From the NCBI GenBank assembly GCA_027485235.1, contig JAIXRJ010000044.1:1-64000 (forward strand): 64,000 nucleotides of DNA. The letters run 5' to 3'. A model generated the notes under the pieces. The model saw nothing but the letters and a program-made list of their open reading frames with translations. It was not told where the DNA came from and searched no databases. The position numbers and the translations under genes are program-made. Source of the stretch: Comamonadaceae bacterium. GTDB taxonomy: Bacteria > Pseudomonadota > Gammaproteobacteria > Burkholderiales > Burkholderiaceae_C. This document shows positions 45,484 to 53,959 of this stretch, one piece after another; position 1 is the stretch's first letter; the number at the start of each line of letters is the position of its first letter.

Positions 45484-46496
45484 TGACGCTCCGCCTGGGC
45501 ATGGCCTTGGTGGGCCTGGGTGCGGCCACCCAGCCGCATCTTCGCAGCCTGCAAGACCTGAACGAGCGCATTGACCTGCGTTATGCCGTCACGCGTCAGC
45601 CCCACCCTGATCGGCTCAGGCCTTACACCGGCCCTGTTCGCTTGGTCAGTGCGCTGGACGAGGCCCTGGCCGACCCTCAGGTCCAAGCAGTCATTGTGGC
45701 CACCCCTCCGTCCACCCACCTGGACATCTGTCAGCGCTGCTTCGCCGCGGGCAAACATGTGTTGCTCGAAAAGCCGCTGGAGCTGAATCTGGAAAGGTCG
45801 AAACAACTGGTCGTGCTGGCCCGGCAAAGCGGTCTGCATTTGGGTGTGGTCTTGCAACACCGGTTTCGCGAAGCATCCCTGGTTTTGCAGGATGTGCTGG
45901 ACACCGGACGCCTGGGCGACATACAGGCCGCCTCGGTGCGCGTGCCGTGGTGGCGATCGCAAGCCTATTACAAAGAACTGGGCCGGGGCACCTTGGCGCG
46001 GGATGGTGGTGGTGTGTTGCTGACCCAAGCGATTCACACCCTGAACCTGTTTCAGGCGCTGGTGGGGGTGACATCGGTCACAGCCTCGGTGGTACGGCAA
46101 ACCCGTTTGCACCAGATGGAAACCGAAGACCATGTCAGTGCACTGTTGGTGTTGGGGAATGGCGCCCCCGGTGACCTCATGGCGACCACCGCCATGTACC
46201 CTGGGTTTCCAGAAACGATCGAGGTGATTGGCACTTTGGGCAGCGCGCGGCTCAGCGGCGCCGATCTGCAAGTGCAGTTTCTGCAAGGTGAACCTTTGAC
46301 TGTGCGCAGTGAAGGGGGCACCGGCAGCGGGGCCAACATGATGGATTTTTCACACGAACCGCACCGCGATCTGATCACCGATTTCATCGATGCCATCGCC
46401 CACAATCGTGCGCCTCGGGTCACCGGTGAAGATGCGCTTAAAACCCACATGCTGATCGACGAACTGCTGCGCAAGGGGCAAATGTCAACCGCCTGA
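45483..46496 (+). CDS. Gfo/Idh/MocA family oxidoreductase
   Basis: This 337-residue protein has an N-terminal Rossmann fold (MALVGLGAATQPHLRSLQDL) and the family motif GKHVLLEKPLELN near residue 92. A C-terminal substrate domain follows. Family members oxidise sugars or sugar derivatives with NAD(P). Translational coupling (TGATG) to the HIBADH-like gene suggests consecutive steps. Its stop lies 4 nt from the convergent senA stop. Confidence 0.88.
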   Translation: MTLRLGMALVGLGAATQPHLRSLQDLNERIDLRYAVTRQPHPDRLRPYTGPVRLVSALDEALADPQVQAVIVATPPSTHLDICQRCFAAGKHVLLEKPLELNLERSKQLVVLARQSGLHLGVVLQHRFREASLVLQDVLDTGRLGDIQAASVRVPWWRSQAYYKELGRGTLARDGGGVLLTQAIHTLNLFQALVGVTSVTASVVRQTRLHQMETEDHVSALLVLGNGAPGDLMATTAMYPGFPETIEVIGTLGSARLSGADLQVQFLQGEPLTVRSEGGTGSGANMMDFSHEPHRDLITDFIDAIAHNRAPRVTGEDALKTHMLIDELLRKGQMSTA

Positions 46497-46500
46497 AACC

Positions 46501-47709
46501 TCACATTTTGACCGAGCGGAACCCGGCAAAGATGTCGCGCCGCTCGGGCACAAAGAAGTTGCGATAACGCACATCCACCACCTGTGCCGAAGTGGCCGCA
46601 CAGGCCCCGCGCAGCACACGGTGGTCGTGCCACCAGGGCTCAGAATAGTCACGGTAAGGGTGGACCACAAAACCGGGGTAAGGCGCGAAGTCGCTGGCGG
46701 TCCATTCCCACACCTGGCCCCAAGCAAAGTCGGGGGAGTGCGCCGCACACGCCCATTCGGCTTCGGTGGGCAAACGCCGGCCTGCCCATGTGCACCAGGC
46801 CTGGGCATCGGCGGCGCTGACATGCACCACGGGGGCGTTCAGATCCATGGCCTGCCACTGGCCCAGACGCCGCACTTGCCAATCGCCTTGCGCGCCACGC
46901 ACATGCGGCGGCAAGGGGTATCCCGTGGCCTGCAAAAAGGGCAGGTACTGCGCCCAAGTCACGGCAGCCGCATCGATTTCGAAAGCCGACAGCTGCACGG
47001 GGTGGGCCTGGCATTCGTTGTCAAAGAAAAAGCCGGGTCCACTGTGGCCCAAGGTCCAGACTTGGGCGGGGATGTGCAACGCGCTGGCTGAAACAGGCCC
47101 TGTGCCCGCCTGCGCATGCCCCACGCACAAGGCTTCGGGTAAAGCCAGGCCCAGGCCTTGCGCCATGTACACCGCAGCTTCGTTGTGCATGGCCTCGTGT
47201 TGCAAGACCAGGCGCCAAAAGTACAGGGCCTCGTCGCTGGCATTGGGCGCGCCACGCAAATGGGCCAGGCTTTGCGCCAGCACATCGGCCAAGTAGCCTT
47301 GGGTGTGCTGCAAGTCGGGCAAGGGCAGCGACCAGCGGCGGTCGTGCGCCACCTCGCTGGAGTTGTACAGCGCGTCGGCACGGGGCATCAGCGAAGGCCC
47401 AAAGCCATCGCCCGAGGAGGCACTGCGGGTGCCTTCGCAGCGCTGTCGGTTGCGCACCGTCCACCACTCCTGAAACCAAGCGATGTGACCCCACTCCCAC
47501 AGCGGCGGGTTCATGCCGGGCAGGGGCGGCACAGACAGGTCTGGCAAGGCCGCTTGCCACGCCTGGATCAAACCCAGCGTGCGATGGCGCGTTTCGGACA
47601 GGGCTTTTGCCAAGGTCTCGGCGTTGGCCGTGCGCCAGGGATTGGTCACGGGTCCATTCAAGCGGTGGGCGCGTGTCTGCTGAGGCGGGGCTGGGGGACT
47701 GCGGCTCAT
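46501..47709 (-). CDS. senA: selenoneine synthase SenA (EgtB homologue)
   Basis: This 402-residue protein has the EgtB plan: an N-terminal DinB-like four-helix domain and a C-terminal FGE-sulfatase/C-lectin domain (AGRRLPTEAEWACAAHS and VLRGACAATS). The iron-binding histidines are visible as GHIAWF (His75) and HxxxHxE in LQHEAMHNEA (His171, His175). EgtB joins a thiol to hercynine; the paralogue SenA joins a selenosugar. Divergence from senB-senC, with start codons 13 bp apart, favours SenA. ATG 47709 was chosen; GTG 47649 is an alternative that would leave room for promoters. EgtB remains possible. Confidence 0.78.
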   Translation of the reverse strand: MSRSPPAPPQQTRAHRLNGPVTNPWRTANAETLAKALSETRHRTLGLIQAWQAALPDLSVPPLPGMNPPLWEWGHIAWFQEWWTVRNRQRCEGTRSASSGDGFGPSLMPRADALYNSSEVAHDRRWSLPLPDLQHTQGYLADVLAQSLAHLRGAPNASDEALYFWRLVLQHEAMHNEAAVYMAQGLGLALPEALCVGHAQAGTGPVSASALHIPAQVWTLGHSGPGFFFDNECQAHPVQLSAFEIDAAAVTWAQYLPFLQATGYPLPPHVRGAQGDWQVRRLGQWQAMDLNAPVVHVSAADAQAWCTWAGRRLPTEAEWACAAHSPDFAWGQVWEWTASDFAPYPGFVVHPYRDYSEPWWHDHRVLRGACAATSAQVVDVRYRNFFVPERRDIFAGFRSVKM

Positions 47710-47710
47710 G

Positions 47711-47716
47711 TATAAA
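47711..47716 (+). promoter_or_regulatory. possible -10 element of senB (leaderless start)
   Basis: TATAAA at 47711-47716, preceded by TG, sits seven nt before the senB ATG at 47723. Transcription would start on or next to the ATG, producing a leaderless mRNA. I see no good -35 box at 17 nt, so an activator or extended -10 may be used. This is tentative. Confidence 0.3.
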
Positions 47717-47722
47717 CTGCCC

Positions 47723-48703
47723 ATGCAAAAACTTCGTGTGGTCATTGTCAGCCCCGCCCTGGCCGACGCCAACAACGGGAACTGGCAAACGGCGCGCCGT
47801 TGGCAACAGCTGCTGAGTCCTCATTTTGCCTGCATCGTGCGGCAATGGCCCGACGCTGAAGGTTTGACCTCGCCTGACGATGTGGTGCTGGCCTTGCACG
47901 CGCGCCGATCTGCCGACTCGGTGCAAGCCTGGCACAACACGCACGGCCAGCGGGGCTTGGGCGTGGTGCTCACGGGTACCGACCTGTACCGCGACATTGG
48001 CCACGACCCTCTGGCGCAGCGCTCCTTGGCCTTGGCGCATTCGCTGGTGGTGTTGCATGGTCTGGGGGTGCGAAGCCTGCCGCTTGAACACCAGGCCAAG
48101 GCCCGCGTCATCTTGCAGTCCACCGGCACGCGTCAGACTTTGCCCAAAACTTTTCGTCATCTGCGCGCCGTGATGGTGGGCCATTTGCGCGAAGAAAAAG
48201 ACCCGCTGACCCTGATGGCTGCTGCGCGCCTCTTGCCGCCAGACGCTGGCGTGCTGATCGACCACATCGGTGCAGCGCTCGATCCGGCGCTGGGCCAGGC
48301 CGCACAAGACACACAAGCACAGTGCCCGCATTACCGATGGCTGGGGGCTGTGCCCCACGCGCAAACCCTGCAGCGCATCCAGCGCGCGCACCTGCTGGTG
48401 CATTGCAGCCGCATGGAAGGCGGCGCACATGTGCTGATGGAGGCGATTTGCAGCGGCACACCCGTGCTGGCCTCGCGCATCGACGGCAATGTGGGCCTGT
48501 TGGGCGAGGATTACGCCGGCCTGTTTGCGCCGGGCAAGGCCCAAGCCTTGGCCGATTTGCTGCTGGCCTGCCGATCGCCACAATCCGGTCATACCCTGGT
48601 GGCACACTTGCAGCGTCAGTGCGCTTTGCGCGCACCTTTGTTTGAACCGAGCGCCGAACGCGCTGCCTTGCACCGCTGGGTGCAAGACCTTTGGACCCTT
48701 TGA
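47723..48703 (+). CDS. senB: selenosugar synthase SenB (GT-B glycosyltransferase fold)
   Basis: This 326-residue protein belongs to the small group of glycosyltransferase-like enzymes found beside SelD. Characteristic features are VSPALADANNGNWQTARRW at the N-terminus, GTDLYRD in the middle, and a C-terminal nucleotide-sugar site (RMEGGAHVLMEAICSGTPVLASRI). SenB joins selenophosphate and a UDP-sugar to form a selenosugar. ATG 47723 starts the fold; an ATG at 47708 would overlap senA. The stop is directly followed by the senC ATG with no gap. Position between senA and senC strongly supports the call. Confidence 0.82.
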   Translation: MQKLRVVIVSPALADANNGNWQTARRWQQLLSPHFACIVRQWPDAEGLTSPDDVVLALHARRSADSVQAWHNTHGQRGLGVVLTGTDLYRDIGHDPLAQRSLALAHSLVVLHGLGVRSLPLEHQAKARVILQSTGTRQTLPKTFRHLRAVMVGHLREEKDPLTLMAAARLLPPDAGVLIDHIGAALDPALGQAAQDTQAQCPHYRWLGAVPHAQTLQRIQRAHLLVHCSRMEGGAHVLMEAICSGTPVLASRIDGNVGLLGEDYAGLFAPGKAQALADLLLACRSPQSGHTLVAHLQRQCALRAPLFEPSAERAALHRWVQDLWTL

Positions 48704-51058
48704 ATGCAATCTTCCCATCAACCCGTGCTGCGCGACTTGGTCCTGGTCGGCGGCGGCCACAGCCATGTGGGCGTGCTGCGCATGTTCGCCATGAAGCCCG
48801 AGCCCGGTGTGCGCATCACCGTGATCTGCACCGACATCGACACGCCTTATTCAGGCATGTTGCCCGGCTACATTGCGGGCCACTACAGCTTTGACGAGGT
48901 GCACATCGACCTGGGGCGACTGTGTGCTTTTGCGGGCGCACGTCTGTACCACGATGCGGTGGTGGGCATCGACCGACAAAACCAAAAAGTCATTTGCAAA
49001 AACCGCCCGCCTGTGGCCTACGACCTGTTGTCGGTCAACATCGGTTCGACCCCGCAGGTGCAAAACGTGGCAGGTGCTCAAGCCTTGGCGGTGCCGGTCA
49101 AACCCATTGCCCAGTTCAACCAACGCTGGCTGACCCTGCTGGACAAAGCGCGACAGTGGCCTGGCCACCGGGGCCCAATGACCATTGCCGTCGTGGGTGG
49201 GGGAGCGGGCGGCGTGGAGCTGGTGCTGTCCATGCAACACCGATTGCGCAATGAACTCAAAGCCATGGGGCGCAGCCCCGAAGAGCTGAGGTTTGTGTTG
49301 CTGACCTCTGGCGATTCGGTCTTGCCCACCCACAACCCGGGTGTGCGTCAACGCTTTGCCCAAGTGCTGCAAGAGCGCAATGTCGAGGTACAAGCCCATG
49401 CCGAGGTGGTGCAGGTCTCGGCAGGCTGCCTGCACACGCGCGACGGCCGCACCTTCGATGCCGACGAGACCCTGTGGGTGACACAAGCCGGTGGCCCGGC
49501 TTGGCTGCAGAGCACAGGCCTGGCACTCGACGACAAAGCTTTCATTTTGGTGAATCCCCAGTTGCAAAGCCTGAACGACCCGCTGGTTTTTGCGGCGGGC
49601 GATATCGCTTCGTTTGCCGAGCGGCCATTGGAAAAAGCGGGTGTATTTGCGGTGCGCATGGGCAAGCCGCTGGCCGAGAATTTGCGCCGCAGCTTGCGCG
49701 GCCAAAAATTACTGGCCTTCAAGCCACAACGGCATTGGTTGGCCCTCATTTCGACCGGCAACCGTTACGCCGTGGGTTCTCGCGGGTCTTGGGGCTTTGG
49801 CGGCGCTTGGGTCTGGCATTGGAAAAACCGGATTGACCGCGCATTCATGCGCCGCTTCACGGAACTTCCGGACATGGATGCACACGCGCCGGGCACCCGC
49901 TTGCACACCGCCCTGGAGGCGATGGGCCAACTGCTGAGAAACATTCAAGTCCAAGGCCAAGCGCCCACCTCGCGTTTGAGCTTGAGCGCTGAAGAGTCCT
50001 TACAAGCCATCTCGGCCATCGCCATGCGCTGCGGCGGCTGCGGTGCAAAAGTGGGCGCCAATGTGTTGTCACGGGCCTTGGGGCAATTGCAACCCGTCGA
50101 ACGCGCTGATGTGTTGATCGGACTGCATTCGCCCGACGATGCGGCGGTGGTTCGGGTGCCGCCCGGCATGGCCGTGGTGCAGACCGTCGACTTTTTCCGG
50201 GCCTTCATGGACGACCCTTATTTGTTCGGCAAAGTGGCCGCCAACCACGCGCTGGGCGATATTTTTGCCATGGGGGCCGAGCCCCAAACGGCCACCGCCG
50301 TGGTCACCGTACCCCCAGGGCTGGAGCGCAAAGTCGAAGACCTGTTGACCCAAATGATGGGCGGGGCGATCGAGGTGCTGAACGCTGCAGGCTGCGCCTT
50401 GGTGGGTGGCCACACCGGTGAGGGCGCGGAACTCGCCTTGGGCTTTGCCATCAACGGTTTGATCGACGAAAAAATGGACGGCGTCATGCGCAAGGGCGGC
50501 ATGCAAGCGGGGGATGTGCTGCTGCTGACCAAGCCCATGGGCACCGGCACCTTGTTCGCCGCGCACGCACGCCATGCGGCCAAGGGCCGCTGGATCGCTG
50601 CGGCCTTGCAGTCGATGGTGCAGTCCAACCAGACAGGGGCCAAAATTTTGCACAGCCACGGGGCCACCGCCTGCACCGACCTGACCGGCTTCGGCCTGCT
50701 GGGCCACCTGGTGGAGATGACACGGCCATCGGGTGTGGACGCCGAACTGACCATGAGCACCCTGCCTCTGCTGGACGGCGCAGTGGACTGCGTCAAGGCG
50801 GGCATTGTGAGCTCTTTGCAACCGGCCAATGTGCGCCTGCGCCGCGCCCTGCGCAACGCCGATGAATTCGTGGGCGACCCCCGCTATCCCTTGTTGTTTG
50901 ACCCGCAAACCGCAGGCGGCCTGCTGGCCAGCGTGCCCGCAACGCAAGCTGCGGCTTGTGTGCAGGCCCTGAAAGCGGCAGGCTATGCGCACACCGCCAT
51001 CATTGGCCGCATCACCGCGCAAGGCGATGCCATTGAGCCTGTGTTGCTCAAAACCTGA
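48704..51058 (+). CDS. senC: SenC: selenophosphate synthase with N-terminal FAD oxidoreductase domain
   Basis: This 784-residue protein is a natural fusion. Residues 1 to about 400 form an NDH-2-like pyridine-nucleotide/FAD oxidoreductase (LVLVGGGHSHVGVLRMFAM, VVGGGAGGVELV, FAAGDIASF). Residues about 435-784 are a SelD domain. It contains CGGCGAK, with Cys446 and Lys449 matching the catalytic Cys17/Lys20 of E. coli SelD, and DDAAVV, ANHALGDIFAMG and GGHTGEG. It makes selenophosphate from selenide and ATP; the fused domain may handle selenium redox. The catalytic residue is Cys (TGC), not selenocysteine. selA, selB and selC are not seen here. Confidence 0.85.
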   Translation: MQSSHQPVLRDLVLVGGGHSHVGVLRMFAMKPEPGVRITVICTDIDTPYSGMLPGYIAGHYSFDEVHIDLGRLCAFAGARLYHDAVVGIDRQNQKVICKNRPPVAYDLLSVNIGSTPQVQNVAGAQALAVPVKPIAQFNQRWLTLLDKARQWPGHRGPMTIAVVGGGAGGVELVLSMQHRLRNELKAMGRSPEELRFVLLTSGDSVLPTHNPGVRQRFAQVLQERNVEVQAHAEVVQVSAGCLHTRDGRTFDADETLWVTQAGGPAWLQSTGLALDDKAFILVNPQLQSLNDPLVFAAGDIASFAERPLEKAGVFAVRMGKPLAENLRRSLRGQKLLAFKPQRHWLALISTGNRYAVGSRGSWGFGGAWVWHWKNRIDRAFMRRFTELPDMDAHAPGTRLHTALEAMGQLLRNIQVQGQAPTSRLSLSAEESLQAISAIAMRCGGCGAKVGANVLSRALGQLQPVERADVLIGLHSPDDAAVVRVPPGMAVVQTVDFFRAFMDDPYLFGKVAANHALGDIFAMGAEPQTATAVVTVPPGLERKVEDLLTQMMGGAIEVLNAAGCALVGGHTGEGAELALGFAINGLIDEKMDGVMRKGGMQAGDVLLLTKPMGTGTLFAAHARHAAKGRWIAAALQSMVQSNQTGAKILHSHGATACTDLTGFGLLGHLVEMTRPSGVDAELTMSTLPLLDGAVDCVKAGIVSSLQPANVRLRRALRNADEFVGDPRYPLLFDPQTAGGLLASVPATQAAACVQALKAAGYAHTAIIGRITAQGDAIEPVLLKT

Positions 51059-51070
51059 ACTCCCCACCGC

Positions 51071-51739
51071 ATGCCCGCTGAACACACCACACTGAATGCC
51101 GACCTGACCCAGCGCTGCGTCGTGCACAGCCACGCCCTCGATTGGGTGGACTCGCCCGCCTCGGGCGTGTCGCGCCGCATGCTCGAGCGCGACGGCGGCG
51201 AAGTGGCAAGGGCCACGTCCATCGTGCGCTATGCGCCCGGCTCGGCCTTTGCCCGCCACACACACGGCGGAGGCGAAGAAATTTGGGTGCTCGAAGGCAC
51301 GCTGCTCGACGAACACGGCGTTTATGGCCCCGGCACCTACATCCAAAACCCGGTGGGCAGCGACCACACGCCCTCTTCCCCCGAGGGCTGCACCCTGTTT
51401 GTAAAGCTGCGCCATCTGGATGCACGCGACAAGGAACGCGTGGTCATCGACACACACCGCAGTGCGTGGCGTCAGGGCATGGTGGAGGGCCTCAAGGTCT
51501 TGCCGCTCCACACTTTCGAGACGCAAAACACCGCCTTGGTGCGCTGGGCCCCGCAAACGTTTTTCAACCCGCACCGGCATTGGTGTGGCGAAGAAATTTT
51601 GGTGCTCGAAGGCGTGTTCTCGGACGAGCACGGTGACTACCCGGCGGGCAGCTGGCTGCGCAGCCCGCACATGAGCCAACACCAGCCGTTCAGCCGAGAG
51701 GGTTGTTTGATTTTGGTGAAGACGGGGCATCTGACATGA
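51071..51739 (+). CDS. ChrR-like bicupin protein downstream of senC
   Basis: This 222-residue protein consists of two ChrR-type cupin repeats. Each has an HxH motif and a matching barrel core: FARHTHGGGEEIWVLEGTLLD near residue 63 and FNPHRHWCGEEILVLEG near residue 162. The internal duplication is clear. Such cupins occur as metal-binding domains of anti-sigma factors (ChrR), but the zinc-binding anti-sigma N-terminal domain is absent. It starts 12 nt after senC, so it is likely part of the sen operon, and overlaps the next gene by four bases. Its function is unknown. Confidence 0.82.
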   Translation: MPAEHTTLNADLTQRCVVHSHALDWVDSPASGVSRRMLERDGGEVARATSIVRYAPGSAFARHTHGGGEEIWVLEGTLLDEHGVYGPGTYIQNPVGSDHTPSSPEGCTLFVKLRHLDARDKERVVIDTHRSAWRQGMVEGLKVLPLHTFETQNTALVRWAPQTFFNPHRHWCGEEILVLEGVFSDEHGDYPAGSWLRSPHMSQHQPFSREGCLILVKTGHLT

Positions 51740-52434
51740 CGAACGCCAGCATCCGAGTTGTGGTGTTTGACGCCTACGGCACCTTGTTCGATGTGTATTC
51801 CATCGGCGCTTTGGCCGAAAAGCTTTACCCCGGCCAAGGCGCAGCGTTGTCGGTGCTGTGGCGCGACAAGCAAATCGAGTACACGCGGCTGATCTCGCTG
51901 AGCGACCCCAACCCAAAAGGCAGTCGCCATTACCAGGCGTTTTGGGACATCACACGCGCCTCGCTGCGTTATTCGCTGGCGCGTTTGGGCCTGGCGCACA
52001 CCCACGCGAATGAAGACACGCTGATGGCGCAATACGCCGAGCTATCGACCTTTCCGGAAAATCTGCCCGTATTGCACACCTTGCGCCAACGCGGCGTGGC
52101 CACCGCCATTTTGTCGAACGGCAGCCCCGAGATGCTGCAGTCGGCCGTGCACAGTGCAGGCATGCGCGAGCTTTTGGACGCCGTGCTGTCGGTGGACAGC
52201 GTGCGCCAGTTCAAGACCACCCCCACGAGCTACCAACTGGTGCAAGATCACTTTGGCTTTGCCCCCGCCGAAGTGCTGTTTGTCTCGAGCAACGCCTGGG
52301 ACGCGCTGGGCGCCACCTGGTTTGGCTTCACCACGCTGTGGGTCAACCGCCAGGGCCTGCCGCCTGAGGCCATCGGGCCTGCACCGCACCACACGGGGCG
52401 TGATTTGAACGCAGTGCTCCAAGTCTTGGGCTGA
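51736..52434 (+). CDS. HAD superfamily hydrolase, (S)-2-haloacid dehalogenase type
   Basis: This 232-residue HAD protein has the nucleophile motif FDAYGTLFDV (Asp near residue 11), motif II ILSNGS and a C-terminal motif VSSNAWDALGATWFGF that fits L-2-haloacid dehalogenases. The family hydrolyses haloacids or small phosphates with Asp-ester chemistry. The ATGA overlap with the bicupin gene implies co-translation, placing it at the end of the sen operon. I see no functional reason for that link. Confidence 0.85.
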   Translation: MTNASIRVVVFDAYGTLFDVYSIGALAEKLYPGQGAALSVLWRDKQIEYTRLISLSDPNPKGSRHYQAFWDITRASLRYSLARLGLAHTHANEDTLMAQYAELSTFPENLPVLHTLRQRGVATAILSNGSPEMLQSAVHSAGMRELLDAVLSVDSVRQFKTTPTSYQLVQDHFGFAPAEVLFVSSNAWDALGATWFGFTTLWVNRQGLPPEAIGPAPHHTGRDLNAVLQVLG

Positions 52435-52540
52435 TACGGCAGCACGGCCAGGCACTTGTCCCCTGAAACTTGTCAGCCCACTGAACGGCTCGCGTTTTTA
52501 AAATAGACCTTCACTTTTCAGCCCATTTTTTGCGCCAGCC

Positions 52541-53293
52541 ATGAACACTTCCTCTGCAGCCTCTTTGGCCCATCAGCTCGCTCCCCACGGCGTTATGCGC
52601 GTGGCCATCAACCTGGGCAATCCGGTGCTCGCCGGTCTCGACGCCGCGGGCGAGCCCTCGGGCATTTCGGCCGATCTGTCCCGCAAGCTGGCGGCCCAAC
52701 TGGGCCTGGGCATTGAATGGCGCGTGTTCAAAAAGGCCGACGAATCGGTGCAGTGCGTCCGCGCCGACGAGGCCGACATCGGTTTTTTTGCCATCGACCC
52801 GGTGCGCGGCGAGGGCCTGCATTTTTCACCGCCCTATGTGCAAATCGAAGGGGCCTACTTGGTGCGCAGCGACTCGCCGCTGCAAAGCAACGACGAAGTC
52901 GACCAGGCCGGAAACCGTGTGACGGTGGGCGCGGGCAGCGCCTACGATTTGTTTTTGACCCGCCACCTGAAACACGCCCCCATCGTGCGTGCGCCCAGTT
53001 CGCCCGCCGTGGTCGATGTGTTCATGGCGCAGCAACTTGAAGTGGCCGCAGGCGTCAAGCAGCAATTGGAAGCCGACGCGCAGCGTCTGCCCGGCGTGCG
53101 GCTGCTGCCGAGCCGCTTCATGGTCATCCATCAAGCCATGGGCATGCCCGCGCAGCGCAACGAGACAGCGCGGCAATTTTTGAACGGTTTTGTGGAAGAC
53201 GCCAAGCAATCGGGCTGGGTGGCCGAGGCCTTTGTGCGCCACCAGATCCAGGGCGCGGCGGTGGCCCCGCCGGGCTATCCCGCACACGACTGA
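52541..53293 (+). CDS. solute-binding family 3-like protein without a signal peptide
   Basis: This 250-residue protein has the fold of amino-acid ABC binding proteins: VMRVAINLGNPVLA, GISADLSRKLAAQLGL, then DIGFFAIDPVRGEGLHFSPPYVQIEGAYLVR. The N-terminus has no signal peptide, and no upstream in-frame start exists before a stop at about 52505. It is probably cytosolic or an enzyme of this fold (cyclohexadienyl dehydratase-like relatives exist). No permease or ATPase gene is adjacent. The role is unknown. Confidence 0.8.
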   Translation: MNTSSAASLAHQLAPHGVMRVAINLGNPVLAGLDAAGEPSGISADLSRKLAAQLGLGIEWRVFKKADESVQCVRADEADIGFFAIDPVRGEGLHFSPPYVQIEGAYLVRSDSPLQSNDEVDQAGNRVTVGAGSAYDLFLTRHLKHAPIVRAPSSPAVVDVFMAQQLEVAAGVKQQLEADAQRLPGVRLLPSRFMVIHQAMGMPAQRNETARQFLNGFVEDAKQSGWVAEAFVRHQIQGAAVAPPGYPAHD

Positions 53294-53356
53294 GGGCCGT
53301 CAGGTCCGGTGATAAATTGGGGCTTGACCTTTCAACCCACCCCAAGAGACCGCCCG

Positions 53357-53932
53357 ATGACCTCCCCCAAAACCGACCGCCTGCCCGAAATTCCGCGTGA
53401 ACACATGACCGACGCCCAACGTGCGGCGGTGGACGAGTTGGTCAGCGGGCCACGCGGCAAACTCTCGGGCCCCTTTGTGCCTTTGATGCGCAGCCCAGAG
53501 CTGATGCGCCGCTTGCAAAAAGTGGGCGAATACCTGCGCTACGACAACACCGTGGGTTTGCACAACTCGGAATTTGCCGTGCTGGTGGTGGCGCGCCACT
53601 GGTCACAGCCGGTGGAGTGGCACATCCACAAACCGATCGCCATGAAAGCGGGCGTGAGCGAAGAGACCTGCAACGCGATTGCCGAAGGCCGCCGCCCGCC
53701 AAACATGACGGCGCAAGAAACCGTGGTGTACGACTTTTTGCAAGAACTGCTGCACAACCAATCGGTGAGCGATGTTACCTGGGCCGCTGCACAAACGATG
53801 TTTGGCGACCAGGGCGTGATCGACATGACGGCGCACTGCGGCTACTACAGCTTGCTGGCCATGGTCATGAATACCACGCGCCGTGACTTGCCAGACAACG
53901 CCGCACCAGGCATTGCGCCGTTTCCGCACTGA
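53357..53932 (+). CDS. carboxymuconolactone decarboxylase (AhpD-like) family protein
   Basis: This 191-residue all-alpha protein is of the CMD/AhpD family. Helical segments such as NSEFAVLVVARHWSQPVEWHIHKPIAMKAGVS match the family core. It lacks the CxxC of AhpD peroxidases, so it may be a decarboxylase-like or structural homologue. The ATG at 53357 follows AAGAGACCG. It is convergent with the cupin gene and adjacent to a catabolic cluster. Confidence 0.86.
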   Translation: MTSPKTDRLPEIPREHMTDAQRAAVDELVSGPRGKLSGPFVPLMRSPELMRRLQKVGEYLRYDNTVGLHNSEFAVLVVARHWSQPVEWHIHKPIAMKAGVSEETCNAIAEGRRPPNMTAQETVVYDFLQELLHNQSVSDVTWAAAQTMFGDQGVIDMTAHCGYYSLLAMVMNTTRRDLPDNAAPGIAPFPH

Positions 53933-53959
53933 AGGTCTGAACGGGGCTTCGGGGACCGC

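Noticed and set aside
47021-48766. 581-codon minus-strand frame through senA and senB
   Set aside because: It runs antisense to senB and out of frame in senA, and has no recognisable motif.
50024-50053. Selenocysteine in the SelD active site
   Set aside because: The catalytic position is an ordinary TGC cysteine codon in CGGCGAK, and there is no in-frame TGA.
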